A stretch of DNA of 64,000 bases, from assembly GCA_012862575.1 (NCBI GenBank), contig BLSF01000029.1, positions 186,001 through 250,000 of the forward strand. Direction: 5' to 3'. This document shows, piece by piece, positions 1 through 10,830 of the stretch. The position numbers were made by a program, and so were the translations under genes. Source of the DNA: Parietichytrium sp. I65-24A (taxonomy: Eukaryota; Sar; Bigyra; Thraustochytrida; Thraustochytriidae). The notes under the pieces are model-generated. The model was not told the DNA's origin, did not search any database, and saw nothing but the letters and a program-made list of their open reading frames with translations. How positions within the stretch are numbered: position 1 is the first letter of the stretch; each line of letters starts with the position of its first letter.

Positions 1-700
1 AGGAGAGGGGTAGCTGTTGTCTTACCTCTCTTTGGGAGATGACAGACGTACGATTGTGGTATCGGCAGTTACAGACTACTATGCGGACGATAGTCCAGGC
101 TTACTAGGTCGCGGGTTGGCGTAAGGTGTAATAGCATAAAGGTTAGCAGTGCTGGGTCTGGGATTCATCCGCATTCATTCTCTGAGAGCGAATAATGCCG
201 CAGTAGGTACCTACTATGGACACTTAAGCATGGCACTAGTGTCGACGTTGCCATTGTCGGCTCTCGCAACGGCGTACAGAGTGCGTGCTGTGCAAGCTCA
301 ATTATACAATAATGGTAGATGTCAGTAGGCTAGGGACACCCTTCTCCCGCGGGACGCTCTCCGTTTCGGAGAGTTAGTAGTGGTAGGTGACTGCTAGAGG
401 GATAGTTTCGGCGTGGATTAGCCCGGAATTCGCTGTGGCATTTTTAGTTTAGTCAATCATTTGTTGTTGATTGTTGGTTGAAATTGCAATGCTCATGCTC
501 ATCAAGTGAATTTTTGACTGTGAAAAAACGAGACGTGCGACAGTTGTGTTTCTCTGCTTTTCTCTGCTTCCGATGATCTCAATCAAAGGTAAAGTCAAAA
601 GTTGATCCACTGTCATCATGATTTGCCTTGCTCTCTCCGTGCCACAGTGACTCAAATCGACTCGATTCCAGGCAACTGTTCTGGTTCCTACTCCGCGGCA

Positions 701-735
701 AGTATTGAGTACTGAGTACTGAGTATTGAGTACTG
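701..735. repeat. Heptamer array, CTGAGTA type
   Basis: Five units of a 7-bp repeat (TTGAGTA / CTGAGTA variants) in tandem. It is one of several 7-bp arrays of related sequence in this window. Confidence 0.85.
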
Positions 736-1526
736 TTGTGGCTCGAGCTGGACCACCTGGACCCGGAGCGGATACTGCAGTAGCCAGGGCTTTCCGGTTT
801 CTGGTTTCCGATCCGGAGTTACTTTGGAGACAGTGCGAGTACAGATTGGCCGGCACACTGTCCACTCTATCAGTGGATTGACCGCGTGTTGGACCGCTGC
901 TGGCGCCGAGTCGGAAGCGCTCCGATGCCTTTTTTTGCTGCTTTGGGAATCTTGCAATAGTTTTTTTTGGGTCAAGGTGATTCTCGCATGATCTCACATG
1001 AAGCTTTGGAAGCATTCCCTAACCATGGGTTCCGCAAACTTGGAGCTCCAGTTAGGTGCTGGGATAGTCGAAAAGGTCAAGAGAATCCAGTTGTGCGCCA
1101 GGTCTGGTGCGAGAGTATTGTTGATGGCGAACATCATCATAACAGATATGAGTAGCACGACTAACTAGAGTATCCGCAGAATTAAAATGTACAATACAGG
1201 AGCCGTGACATGTCGTCCCATCCCTCCCAAACATCCCAGTCGAGTCTTGTGAGCTGACCCACTATCTGCGACGAAGGGACTCCTTTACTGGATGCTTGAG
1301 CATGCTTGAGCACTGTTTGGAGCTTGCAGTATTGACTTTTCCTATTTCCAAAATTGATGGGACTGGCGTTTCTTGAATGTGAGCTGAGCAGAATCTTTCA
1401 CATGTTCAAAAATTTTCTCACCATCTTATTTCATCCCAATATTGTCCCAGTAGGAGCTCTATGACGACGCGACGTAGGAGGAAAATCACCGATGATGGAA
1501 ATTGCGTTCCGCATTCGTTGAGGGCA

Positions 1527-1597
1527 AACTTTTGTCACCCCACCTTCCGATAGGGTTTGTTTACGCTGCACTTCGTGGCTCCACTTGAACTTTTGTC
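1527..1597 (+). mobile_element. 51-bp insertion flanked by 10-bp direct repeats (copy 1)
   Basis: A 51-bp segment (1537-1587, beginning ACCCCACCTTCCGATAGGG) is flanked by AACTTTTGTC at 1527-1536 and 1588-1597. A nearly identical 52-bp segment lies inverted at 19481-19532, inside a different 10-bp duplication. Two unlike sites, each with its own direct repeat, look like target-site duplications of a tiny non-autonomous element. No terminal inverted repeats and no coding capacity are visible. The class is unknown. Confidence 0.7.
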
Positions 1598-1760
1598 ATA
1601 AAATCGAAATTTAAAAGTGCGACAATGTTTTAGTCTTCGTTTTTCATACTTCTTTTTTTTTAACCAGAAGAGTCTTGTTTGCAAATATAGAGGGTTTTGA
1701 CTCGGCTCCACGTACCTAAATGGACAAAATACACAAGAGAAGCTACAAGCCAGACATCGA

Positions 1761-3173
1761 TTATGCTTCGATCTTCGAGGATCCCCAAGACGTTAATGCC
1801 TCCTTCCGTTTCGAGTGGTCAATTGGAGGGTCCTCAGCCAACAGTTCCGGTAGAACAGTCTGCAGCTGATGTCTCTGAGAAACGATCTGCTTACTAAATG
1901 TGGACACAGAAGTGCCGACGAATTTCTGCGCCCGTGTACACAGCAGCTGATCCACCAAACCAAACAAGCTGCTTCGAATGGACGTCTGAGGGAGACGGGA
2001 GTTGAAGTCCTCCAACCACATTTTGACCACAGGGTAATTTGACAGATCTTTGGATCGAACCACGTTTTCCCAAGCACGGTAAACTGGCTTAAAGTAAACT
2101 TTGGAGCCAGAGTCTGTTGCCAAGTACACTGGAACATCCTTTTCGAATCCCAAGCTCTTGGCAGTGCGAGCGAACTTTCTTGCGTCTGTGCTGTATAGCT
2201 TGGCTTTCTTTGTGTAGTCACCAAGGCGCACGTGGAAGGCATTATACGTCCCATTCAGCGCCTCCTGGGCGATGACACGCGAGAATTCGCGAAGGTATGG
2301 CGCGTACCGAACGAATTTTTGAGCCTGTGACAGCGAGGCCAGGTACTTTCCGTAGAACCTTCCGTACGCCCACACAAATTGTTTTTTCGATGCGACAATC
2401 TTCTTTACAAGCCCGTCCGTGTAAACATGCGGGGCCTTCCTTAACCCAACGCTCTTGATGCGTTCAAAGTGGAGCCTTTCGTTGCTTGCCATCTCTCCGC
2501 CAAGTACATCCATGTGGAATTGCTTGAAGGTGGTATTGATGGGCTGAAGCTCTACCCCAGTCATCTCCTCGAGGTAGTCCAGATCCAGGGCGTGGTCGAA
2601 TGGAACAACTTCGCTTTGCAGCAGCGCGTAGAAGCCAAAGTACATGTTGCTGTGTTTTCCTTTTGGTGGAACAAGGAGGGTTCTGTTCGATACCTTGGCA
2701 ACGTAAATTGCAGACAAAAGGCACAAGAGCTGATTTGAAAAGCCTCCAGACGCAGAATAGATAAAGTACTTCTTGTTCGGGTCAATCACATTGTACTCTC
2801 GCTTGCTCGTGCGCGGCAAAGCTGAAACCTGACGGTCTGGATCCTCCTCAGTGTTCCCGATTAGGCTTGTAAAGTTGATAAATGACTCGTAGTCCTCATC
2901 CTCGCCTTCCTCCTCCCTCGTTCTCTGCGTGGTGACCTTGGTCACCTTGTGCATTTTGAAGAAAGCCTGGTTGTCACCTGCTTCGATGGCCGTATTCTCC
3001 TTAAACATATCCATCCACGTCCACGCGCTCAGGACCAATACCAAGAACATCATGAACGCAATCACCGATGTGTACCTGAGTTTCTCCGCAAAGTCATCCG
3101 AGTTGCTCTTCCCCCTGCTCCGGTTTCCCGATCCCAGCGCCACCATCTCATCGAGCTCCTTCTTGTACTCCAT
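1761..3173 (-). CDS. O-fucosyltransferase-like type II membrane glycosyltransferase (paralog A)
   Basis: Encodes about 470 residues. There is a short basic cytosolic tail, one membrane anchor at about 35-53 (TSVIAFMMFLVLVLSAWTW), an acidic stem, then a lumenal catalytic domain from about 125. Family signatures are GGFSNQLLCLLSAIY at about 143 followed by NRTLLVPP (nucleotide-sugar loop), HVRLGDY at 314-320, VYLATD at about 349, and DQLLCTRAQKFVGTSVSTFS near 408. These match the GDP-fucose protein O-fucosyltransferase fold (GT-B). The donor and acceptor cannot be read from sequence. The frame runs upstream to 3233 only through GTG and a CCAAATG repeat, so the ATG at 3173 is preferred. A paralog lies head-to-head at 5916-7697. 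Likely role: Golgi or ER glycosylation of proteins or polysaccharides. Confidence 0.75.
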   Translation of the reverse strand: MEYKKELDEMVALGSGNRSRGKSNSDDFAEKLRYTSVIAFMMFLVLVLSAWTWMDMFKENTAIEAGDNQAFFKMHKVTKVTTQRTREEEGEDEDYESFINFTSLIGNTEEDPDRQVSALPRTSKREYNVIDPNKKYFIYSASGGFSNQLLCLLSAIYVAKVSNRTLLVPPKGKHSNMYFGFYALLQSEVVPFDHALDLDYLEEMTGVELQPINTTFKQFHMDVLGGEMASNERLHFERIKSVGLRKAPHVYTDGLVKKIVASKKQFVWAYGRFYGKYLASLSQAQKFVRYAPYLREFSRVIAQEALNGTYNAFHVRLGDYTKKAKLYSTDARKFARTAKSLGFEKDVPVYLATDSGSKVYFKPVYRAWENVVRSKDLSNYPVVKMWLEDFNSRLPQTSIRSSLFGLVDQLLCTRAQKFVGTSVSTFSKQIVSQRHQLQTVLPELLAEDPPIDHSKRKEALTSWGSSKIEA

Positions 3174-5915
3174 CTGCCAAATGCCAAATGCCAAATGCCA
3201 AATGCCGCGCAAACTGCCAACAAGTCCGCCCACGCACTACAAGATCACTACAGCCAACAAGACTTGGCGTTCCTGGCGCTCGGACTTTTGCGCCTTCTCG
3301 AGTCGACTAAGTTTAGGCAAATAAGAGAGTGCGTTGCGTGTCCTCGCGCACACCTCTGGGCCCTTTCTTTCTTCTAACCTGTCCTCCTTCTGTCAATATG
3401 CGCTCTCTCTATTCCTCTTCTCCTCCTCTTTCGTTCTCCTTTTCTCTTGTCTCTCTTTTCTCTCTTTTCTCTCTTTCTCTCTTTCACTCTTTTCTCTCTT
3501 TCTGTCTTTCTCTCTGTCTCTCTTGTCTCTCTGTCTCCTTTGCTTCCGTACCTCAACGAACGGGGGTCCTACCATGTCCTAACAATTGCGCTAATCGCGC
3601 CACACCCGAGTGCTAGCAGCTAAGAGTTTGTTTGGTGTTACGGGATGGTTAGGTGAGTGGATAGGACTCTGTACACTGTCGGAGGGGGTGGTAGGAGTTT
3701 AGGCTAGGGAAGTGACTTTCGTCGACTTTATGTGTGGGATGAGTGTTGGTTGGCGGAGCTAGTGCTCAGTATTAACAGAGAATACTTTAGTCTAATAGGT
3801 AGCTAGGTAGAGTAGGCCAGGAAGAGATTGGGGGTTGCATGTAATGCATGGTAATTCATTTTTGTGTGAAAAGACTCGGATCAAACATATGATCAAACGA
3901 CCCAACCGAGCCTTACGCGGCAAGTTTATGCTTTGTTCTTTAGATTGGTGTAACTTATTCTCACATAACATCACATAACAAACGAAGGAAACAAACAAAC
4001 CGTTCGTTAAGTTTTTCGACTTGGAGATTGATGGTCGGCTCCTGCTCGGGTCTGGTGCAAGAATAGCAGGCTGGTGGGCACCTGGTACCAGACAGCGTGT
4101 AGAAGGGGAACGCAACTACGAAGGTGCGGAACGCTTTTACAGGAGGGAACAGACATCGAATCGAAAAATATCGAAAATCATTGACTGTGAAAACACAACA
4201 TCGAATAACATCATCGAATAAGCGATTAACATCGAATAACATCGAAACTTTGACAATTTGATAACTCTGATTGATTTGAGAAAAAGGTTGCAACGTTGTT
4301 GTTGTGTCTTTTGCGTCAGTAACAAGTTAGCGTCCGAAAATGCAGGTAAGAGAGAAAGACGGGGACCTGAACGTACGCTCAACCCCGGTTAATTTCTTTG
4401 CGTCACCGCCGGTTCCCCTCTGCCTGTTTCGTGTGTATTCTCGCCATCTTCGCTAACACTCAGCGCCAAGTTTCTCAGGCGGGCGAGAAAGAAACTGCCT
4501 TTGCTTCTTCGTCTGTTTGTTTGTTTGTTTGTTTGTTTTTCGTTGACCAAAAGTGTTTCGAGACCGAAAAAAATCTGATGTTGCATCACGTTTCCGGGTC
4601 CATCGAGTACTCGTTAACAGCCAGCGCAACATAAACTTAGACTGCATTTCACGCTCATCTTCCAACCCAGCACTCGGTACCCGCCGATCGTCAGTGAGGT
4701 GTTACATGCACTAGTGCACAAGCGCGAGGCAAGTTGCCGGTAGCGCCGGCCTCGCGTTCTCAACGCGGGAGTGGTCCATTGGCTGCTGCGGTGATATGAT
4801 ATGGGCCTGAGTACTGCCACAAACTCGTCAGAAACACGAAGTGAAACTATTTGAAACTGGCTGGATGGAATTTAATTTTTTCAATTGAAAAGCACCGGGC
4901 GCCAGAAAAGCAAGATGGAGAGTGCACTTCCGGTGTAAAACAAAGCCAAAGCAAAACAATTTTAAGAACTCTTTAAAAAAAATTAGAAGATCCTTTTCGT
5001 TTGCACTTCTTGTCTGTGGACGGCTACTCATTCAAAAAGTACATGTGGGCGTCCCAGAGTGGTAGGGAGCATTACCTCTTTCGGTAGGTGTTGCTGCCGT
5101 TGTAGTTGCCCGAGTGACTGTGAAAGCGAGTTGACTGACTGACTGACTGACGTTGAGTTTCTTCTCAACCAAAATTCACAGTCAATCGTTAAATGACAGC
5201 GAACGAAATGCCCGAAAGTGTAAGTTGCCCTCTTCAGGACTAATACCTCACAGGATGGAGTTTCGATCTGTCCCGAATGAACTCAAGTGTTTTCCCTGGG
5301 ATGCGTTGGATAGGAAACTCTGGAAACTCAATGAAAAATCTAGCAGAGGAGATACTGAACGATTATCATCTTCCATCTTCTCAGCCCAAAAAAAAGGGTT
5401 AAAAGTCAGCACTCGAGTGGCAGCTTTGGCTGGATGGAAGATATGGATGGACTGTATAGACCACAAATGCTCTCGCCAGCCCATAATTACAAGTCCACGA
5501 GGATTACGATTGTCTCGAACACAACCGTGAGCGTGATAGCACAGCCGTTATGTTATCATAGTTCTACTACTATACGATCCCAACACCGGAAAAATAGAAA
5601 GACAGAAAGAAAGAAAGAAAGAAAGAAAGGTTGTATCACTCTATCCCAAGCAAAAACTAAAACGATACTCACATGGCAATACCCGACCGTTTTCAGACTC
5701 AGAAGACTGCAGATTAGTAGACATTGGCAGATCCGAAGCCGAAGAACGGGTTGGGTTGGTTGGGTAGTCCAGCTCGAGTCGTTCGAAACTCCCAGCCGGA
5801 GAGGTATCCGTGCCGCAAGAGCAGCGACCCGGGCAGCCTCAAAGTTGGCAGATTGAACGATCGAACTGTTGAAGTGAACGAAAGGCAAGGCAGCGGAGAA
5901 GCTTTCGCGAGGAGG
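3174..5915. promoter_or_regulatory. Divergent intergenic region between the glycosyltransferase paralogs
   Basis: About 2.7 kb between two divergent start codons. It contains a long pyrimidine-rich tract (about 3400-3545), a GTTT tetramer run (about 4513-4540) and an AAAG run (about 5604-5629). Many short frames exist but none has protein-like composition or a recognisable motif. It must hold both promoters. No core element can be assigned by eye. Confidence 0.5.
3176..3206. repeat. Heptamer array, CCAAATG type
   Basis: Just over four tandem copies of a 7-bp unit immediately 5' of the glycosyltransferase start codon, so probably in its 5' UTR. Confidence 0.85.
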
Positions 5916-7697
5916 ATGACTCGTAAGAGCCTTGAGGAAGAGCTTGTGGAGCGAGCAGAGGAGAACAGCTGCACAGGTGGGGAAGCAGAGGATGTGTACC
6001 ACAGCACGTTCGGCCCGATGCGCTCGTGCAAGTCGCAATTGGAATTGGCGCGAAATTGGGTTTCGACGCGGTCCAGTATTTGCAAAGAGTCGGTTTCGCA
6101 AAAGCTAAAGTCGGCTGGGTTGCCCTTCAGTCGAGCAATCAAAGGACTTCGCCAAGGCTCTCATGAAGACTTCCACGAAGACTTTCCGGGGAGCAACAGC
6201 TCCGACGAAGAGCCAACTTGCTTTCGGAAAGCGGGCCAGTATTTCGAGCTTGTTTTGGCGAAGGCTAAAGAGAGTGGCTCAGCTCTCTTCCGGAAGAAGC
6301 AGACGGGACAGTCCAAGGCTTTACTTTTCTTATTCGCGCTTTGCCTTCTTAGTTTGCTTGGCGTTGTTTTGGAGACACCAGAGGTTATTCGAGTCTCGGC
6401 TTTTACCTCCGTTCTCATTTCTCACAAGACCATGGTATACGGCCCGAGCGGGGAGCAAGTTTCAGCTCGATCCTTTTTTAACGATGAAAAGTGGTACCTG
6501 GCCTCACTACCGCAGCCAAAGGAATCCGAGACCATGCCTTCTCTCATCCGGACTTCGTCTCGCCAATACAATCAACTCAGCCCTGACAAGAAGTACATCC
6601 TGTATACACCTTCAGGTGGATTCAACAACCAGATCATGTGTCTTCTCAGCGCATTGTACCTTGGGCAGCGCTACAATCGAGCGGTGATTGTACCGCCATT
6701 TGGGCGGCATTCCTCGCTTTTCCACAACTACATCAAATTAGATGGGGATCAACTCATCCCAATGGATCACGTTGTTGACTTTCCATTCCTCGAAAGTTCA
6801 CTCGGAGTGGAAGTAGTTCCGTTGAACATTTCTTTGACGGAATTTAAATCATCTCCGAATTTTCTCAACATGACCGACTCTGAACCGACTCCGCCCCACA
6901 TTTACTATATCCCCATCACGCAAAAGCAGAACCTACGTCACTCGACCTCTTCAAAGATGCGCAAGCTTTCTCATAAAGTGCGCGACACCCAAAAACGGAT
7001 CGTCTTTTTCTACGGGGCGTTTTATAATCGCCTGTGGGTGAAGAAACAGATTCGCGCGGGAATCCGCTACGCGCCTTACTTTCAGATGTTCTCTCAGGCA
7101 GTCATGAACCGAGTCTTTCACGGAGAGCTGAACGCGATGCACATTAGGGTCGGGGACAAATCTGACCAAGCCTATCGAATGAGCAAAGATGCTCACGCAT
7201 TCGTAGATCGCGGTGACAGTATCGGCGTGCGATTCAAAAAGCCTGTCTACATCGCCAGCGACGAGGATAAGACATCCGAATACTTTGCACCAATCTTGCA
7301 GGCGTACGAGAAACCTGTTTTTCTAAAAGACTTGAGAGAAGACAGACGACTAGCGTCGTGGTTTGCAGACTTTGACAAGAGAATTCCTGTGGGTCACCTC
7401 CGCGGCGACCTTTTGGGTGTCCTGGATCAGCTCATATGCATGCGTGCAAAGCGATTCATCGGCACGATGCTTTCGAGTTTTACAGAGACAATCTTATTTG
7501 GACGTCTCTATCTCGGTATCACAGTTCCTGACATGGTGAAAACGCTCGGAAACACTGTGATTAAAGCTGGGGATTCCTTGAAGTTCGACCCGGCCAGGGT
7601 CACCGTTGCCATCCACTGGGACGGAAAGATCAAATTTATTCGGAACGACTCCCCGGAAAATGCACTAAACTATATGCCAACCATTCCAGATTCGTGA
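5916..7697 (+). CDS. O-fucosyltransferase-like type II membrane glycosyltransferase (paralog B)
   Basis: About 593 residues from the ATG at 5916; the same frame is open upstream to a TTG, which is not used as a start here. It has an unusually long N-terminal tail (~134 residues, Ser/Glu/Arg rich), one anchor at about 135-153 (ALLFLFALCLLSLLGVV), then a lumenal domain collinear with paralog A. Shared blocks are YILYTPSGGFNNQIMCLLSA, VIVPP, a HIRVGD motif, VYIASDE, and DQLICMRAKRFIGTMLSSF. This is the O-fucosyltransferase-like fold; donor and acceptor are unknown. Divergence from paralog A is substantial (mostly motif-level identity), so the duplication is old. The extra tail compared with paralog A suggests different sorting or partners. 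Confidence 0.75.
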   Translation: MTRKSLEEELVERAEENSCTGGEAEDVYHSTFGPMRSCKSQLELARNWVSTRSSICKESVSQKLKSAGLPFSRAIKGLRQGSHEDFHEDFPGSNSSDEEPTCFRKAGQYFELVLAKAKESGSALFRKKQTGQSKALLFLFALCLLSLLGVVLETPEVIRVSAFTSVLISHKTMVYGPSGEQVSARSFFNDEKWYLASLPQPKESETMPSLIRTSSRQYNQLSPDKKYILYTPSGGFNNQIMCLLSALYLGQRYNRAVIVPPFGRHSSLFHNYIKLDGDQLIPMDHVVDFPFLESSLGVEVVPLNISLTEFKSSPNFLNMTDSEPTPPHIYYIPITQKQNLRHSTSSKMRKLSHKVRDTQKRIVFFYGAFYNRLWVKKQIRAGIRYAPYFQMFSQAVMNRVFHGELNAMHIRVGDKSDQAYRMSKDAHAFVDRGDSIGVRFKKPVYIASDEDKTSEYFAPILQAYEKPVFLKDLREDRRLASWFADFDKRIPVGHLRGDLLGVLDQLICMRAKRFIGTMLSSFTETILFGRLYLGITVPDMVKTLGNTVIKAGDSLKFDPARVTVAIHWDGKIKFIRNDSPENALNYMPTIPDS

Positions 7698-8040
7698 AAA
7701 GCCTGTCAGGAAGGGTGAATATAATACGTGCTTCTCGGAAAGTCACGAAATTGCATCGGACTGTGTATTCTCCTCAGCAGCAAAGCAAGGGGATGAGTTA
7801 CATAGATACTCTTTAAGCGGTTACTGCACTGAACATCCCCATTTCAGATATGAAGATAATTTCAATGAAGACTTCACAATTACATTCGAGCAAGAGAAGC
7901 GGGAAGTTTGCTTTTTCTGTCCAAGCGACTCTAGACAAACACACTCACACACACACAGAGAGAGAGAGAGAGGCTCCACGGAGCAAAAAGAATATATTTT
8001 ACGATAATGCTTTCAACATTTGCAAACTCGGCCATCCACT
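7698..8040. other. Convergent intergenic with CA/GA dinucleotide run
   Basis: 3' flanks of the plus-strand glycosyltransferase and the minus-strand FAM241-like gene. The only structure seen is an AC run passing into an AG run at about 7937-7970. Confidence 0.6.
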
Positions 8041-8630
8041 TTACCTGGATCCGAGGCCATTACCCCCGGCAGGCGGCTGGGCATTTGCAGCTCGATCTTC
8101 GCGATTTTGCATGTACACCCAAGAAATAAGAGCGAATGCAAGGCCATAGCGAGGACCAGCGAGCATTGCAGCCGCAGCTGCCAGGAAAAGCACCACGAAA
8201 GGAATCTTCTGCTCTTGCATGCCCATCATGGAGGGGATCGTGAACACTCTACCTTCCACGCCAAGCATGCGAGCCACCGGAGTGAATATGCCATCAGGGC
8301 CCTCTTGTCCCCCGGTAAAACCTTGCGCAACACCGCTCGGCTGCTGCCCGATTTGGCCAAAACCGCCTTGGCCTCGCTGGTTCTGATTCTGAGCTGGCTG
8401 CTGCGGCGGCGAAGCCCCTGTCCGTCTCATAGCTTTCGCTCGGGGACTACGTTTACGCCCCAGGTTAGATCAAGCGTCACAAGTTTCAACGTTCCAAATT
8501 CCCAAAGTCAGACTTCGCAATTCGGTGTCCAATCTTCAACGCTCACGACTCGGCGTCTGCGGCCCAGCGTAGCGTGGTGCAGAACTTACTCGGAGTCGTC
8601 CACAATCTCGCCATTGATGATGACCACCAT
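8041..8630 (-). CDS. FAM241-like small membrane protein (DUF4605 type), two exons
   Basis: Exon 1 is 8630-8590, with the intron donor GTAAGT at 8589. The intron is 143 nt and ends in TAG at 8447. Exon 2 is 8446-8041. Splicing gives 148 residues. Joining the exons makes MVVIINGEIVDDSDPRAKAM, which matches the conserved N-terminus of animal FAM241A/B (recalled form MVRILANGEIVQDDDPRVR). This agreement across the junction supports the splice. A Gln/Gly-rich linker follows, then a hydrophobic hairpin (IPFVVLFLAAAAAMLAGPRYGLAFALISWVY split in two). Proteins of this family are poorly characterised endomembrane proteins. The stop codon overlaps an AG-GTAAAG donor-like sequence, so a further 3' exon cannot be excluded. 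Confidence 0.75.
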
Positions 8631-9154
8631 TCTGACGATCCGAAATTCCTCTTCTCGGAACAGAACGCACAACTTTTCGCTTCTTCCTTTGCTTTTGCTT
8701 CTCCTTCACCTTCTTCTTCGTCTCCGCCTTCTCCTTCTCCTTTTCCCTCCCCTCTCGTGTTACTTGCCCTCTCGGCTTCGCATTTCACACAGAGGCGTTC
8801 TGGTCTGGAATACATAGTAGTACCGAGATATTTACCAGTTTGGTTATGATGTTATGAGATGGTGATGGAATGTGATGGGAAAGGGAATAAATAGGCTGTG
8901 CAAGTGTGTGAGCAAAAAGGCGGGCTGGGGAGGCTGGGGCAATCGAGACAAGACAAAATGTGGACGTGTGAACAATGTATCAGTAAGATTCAAAATTCAG
9001 ATTCAGAACTCAGAAGAAAAGGTAAGAGATGACAATGTTGTACAGAGAATTGCCACGGGTGATGCGGCCGCTGGCTAATGCCCGCCGCTGGCCTGTCAAT
9101 CCATGGCAACGCCAGGCCGACGCGGGCCCGGCGATTGGATATAGACTTTAGTGT
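8631..9154. other. Intergenic, no gene recognised
   Basis: 5' flank of the FAM241-like gene and 3' flank of the NIPA gene, both minus strand. It includes a pyrimidine-rich stretch (about 8685-8760) and imperfect ATTCAGA heptads near 8996-9018. No coding signal is seen. Confidence 0.5.
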
Positions 9155-10438
9155 CTAGACGTTGGTCATGTTAAATGATGGCTCGGCGTTGTCAGCACGT
9201 GGTGCTTCGGTCAAAGTAACTTTGGACGCACGATCAGACTTTCCAGCCTTGCCTGCTTCGTCGCTGTTTTCCCTCGGCTTGAAGATGAACAGAACAATTC
9301 CGATCATCGTGATGAGCACGCCGAGAGGAAAGAGCACGATCTGTTTGAGCGAGAAATTGTCAAACTCGCCGTAATAGAGAGCGCCCATGGACACGCTCAG
9401 GAAAATGTACGAGGCATTGTACAACGGAAAGACCAGAACAGCGTCGTACCTGCTCATGCCCTTATTAAGAAGGGAGATCTGGCTGATCGCGAATACTAAA
9501 GTGAGAATAATGAAAAGATACGGGTATCCGCTCTCCCAGGCATTTTCGCCTCCATCGAAGACAGCGGTCTTCATTAGCACACCCACGCTTTTGAAAAAAA
9601 TATTCTGCATGGCGCCGAAGCCACCGCTGACAAAACCGTAGTAAAATGGCCTTGCGGTGAAGTTGACAAAGCGCAACACTTGAAAGCACGCCCTACGCAT
9701 CGAAGAATCCGTCTTCTCCGTCTCGTCAGTGGTTTCCAATGAAGAGGTTACGTGTGCATTGCTGGAAGTGTCTGACGCGGTGTGCTGAACGGCATCCTGC
9801 ACGGTAACCCCTTCGACGTCCACGACCTCCACCTTGACCCCGTCCACTACATTGGGCTCCTGCATGCCCTCATTTTCCACAGGTAGTGCAGGCTCACTGC
9901 TAACCGAATCCCTCTTGGCGCGGAGCGGGTCAGTCTTGTGCAAACTGAGAAGCATAAGCGCCATGATGGCTCCCAAACTTGTGAATCCAATGATAAAAGC
10001 CGTTCCCTTGAAGGCTTCCAAAAGCTCGTCAAGGGTGTAACTTTCGTCGTCGTGATTGCCAGTGACAGTGGTCAAGGTGGTGCCGACGAAGACGACGATG
10101 CTGGCGTAAATGTCCATGCGATAGAGCTTCTCCTTCAGAATGAGCGGTGCAAAGAACTGATTCATAATAAGCGTGAGGCCGGCGAACGGCACCACGAGTG
10201 ACTGCGCCGCGAACGAGTACGCAAAAAAGTCAAATGGGAATGGAAACAGTCCCATCATGATGAACGACGCCCACCAACAAGGACTGCACACAATCCCGGC
10301 AATCACAGGGTACTTTCTATCGTCCGGCAGCGCCTGGTTCTGATTATGCGCATACTTTTGAAAGATCAGACCCAGGCATGACAGCACGCTCGACGCGAAT
10401 GAGAATGACACCCCAATCACCCAATCATTTTCCCCCAT
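9155..10438 (-). CDS. NIPA-family magnesium transporter-like protein
   Basis: 427 residues from ATG, multi-spanning. The N-terminus has the NIPA/DMT pattern: a first helix with SFASSVLSCLGLIFQKYAH, then a helix block ending SFAAQSLVVPFAGLTLIMNQ, and LKEKLYRMDIYASIVVFVGT, where NIPA proteins carry the conserved 'LxExL...D..g..l...G' segment. About nine membrane helices are visible. A hydrophilic, acidic loop (about 180-250) separates the first four or five helices from the last four, and the C-tail is charged. NIPA proteins carry Mg2+ and other divalent cations at plasma or endosomal membranes. Cation selectivity is inference from family only. Single exon. The 5' side faces a 3.5-kb gene-poor interval. 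Confidence 0.8.
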   Translation of the reverse strand: MGENDWVIGVSFSFASSVLSCLGLIFQKYAHNQNQALPDDRKYPVIAGIVCSPCWWASFIMMGLFPFPFDFFAYSFAAQSLVVPFAGLTLIMNQFFAPLILKEKLYRMDIYASIVVFVGTTLTTVTGNHDDESYTLDELLEAFKGTAFIIGFTSLGAIMALMLLSLHKTDPLRAKRDSVSSEPALPVENEGMQEPNVVDGVKVEVVDVEGVTVQDAVQHTASDTSSNAHVTSSLETTDETEKTDSSMRRACFQVLRFVNFTARPFYYGFVSGGFGAMQNIFFKSVGVLMKTAVFDGGENAWESGYPYLFIILTLVFAISQISLLNKGMSRYDAVLVFPLYNASYIFLSVSMGALYYGEFDNFSLKQIVLFPLGVLITMIGIVLFIFKPRENSDEAGKAGKSDRASKVTLTEAPRADNAEPSFNMTNV

Positions 10439-10807
10439 TTTTCACAGAAGCCTTCTACTATCCTCACGCCGCACGCCGATATCCCGACCTTCTCGCTCTC
10501 GGCACTATCTTTCCCACCAACGCGAGAGCACCAAAGCCTCCTCCAAGGTCCACAATTCACAGTCCACAGAGTCCACAGTCCACAGTAATCAACGATATCA
10601 ACCTGCTCGCACTCCTCGCAGTCTCCCACAACGCCGTCCGTCACAAGACTGCCTTCGCGCACGTCCCCGCGTACGCTTCAACTGTCCCAGCGTCCCAGCG
10701 TCCCAGCTCGGACTGACTCGAAACTTGTACGCGATCACGTTTTCACGTTTGCGTTCTGTTGTCTGCTGTCTTCGTTCTGCTTTTTCTTTCTGCTTTCTTT
10801 GTGGTGG

Positions 10808-10830
10808 AACTGAGAACTGAGAACTGAGAG
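10808..10830. repeat. Heptamer array, CTGAGAA type
   Basis: Three tandem copies of ACTGAGA (CTGAGAA register) in the 5' flank of the NIPA gene. Confidence 0.75.

Larger units (their letters stand above)
1..1760. other. Intergenic, no gene recognised
   Basis: No reading frame here looks like a protein, and the longest frames lack an ATG or conserved composition. It holds a 7-bp tandem array (about 701-735) and one copy of a 51-bp insertion with direct repeats (1527-1597), both listed separately. The right end is the 3' flank of the minus-strand glycosyltransferase gene. Confidence 0.6.

Noticed and set aside
3174-3233. N-terminal extension of the first glycosyltransferase
   Set aside because: Begins at GTG and runs through the CCAAATG repeat; the ATG at 3173 is a better start.
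3329-3616. Ser/Leu/Phe-rich and Arg/Glu/Lys-rich frames in the pyrimidine tract
   Set aside because: Low-complexity translation of a TCTTT-rich stretch on both strands; not protein coding.
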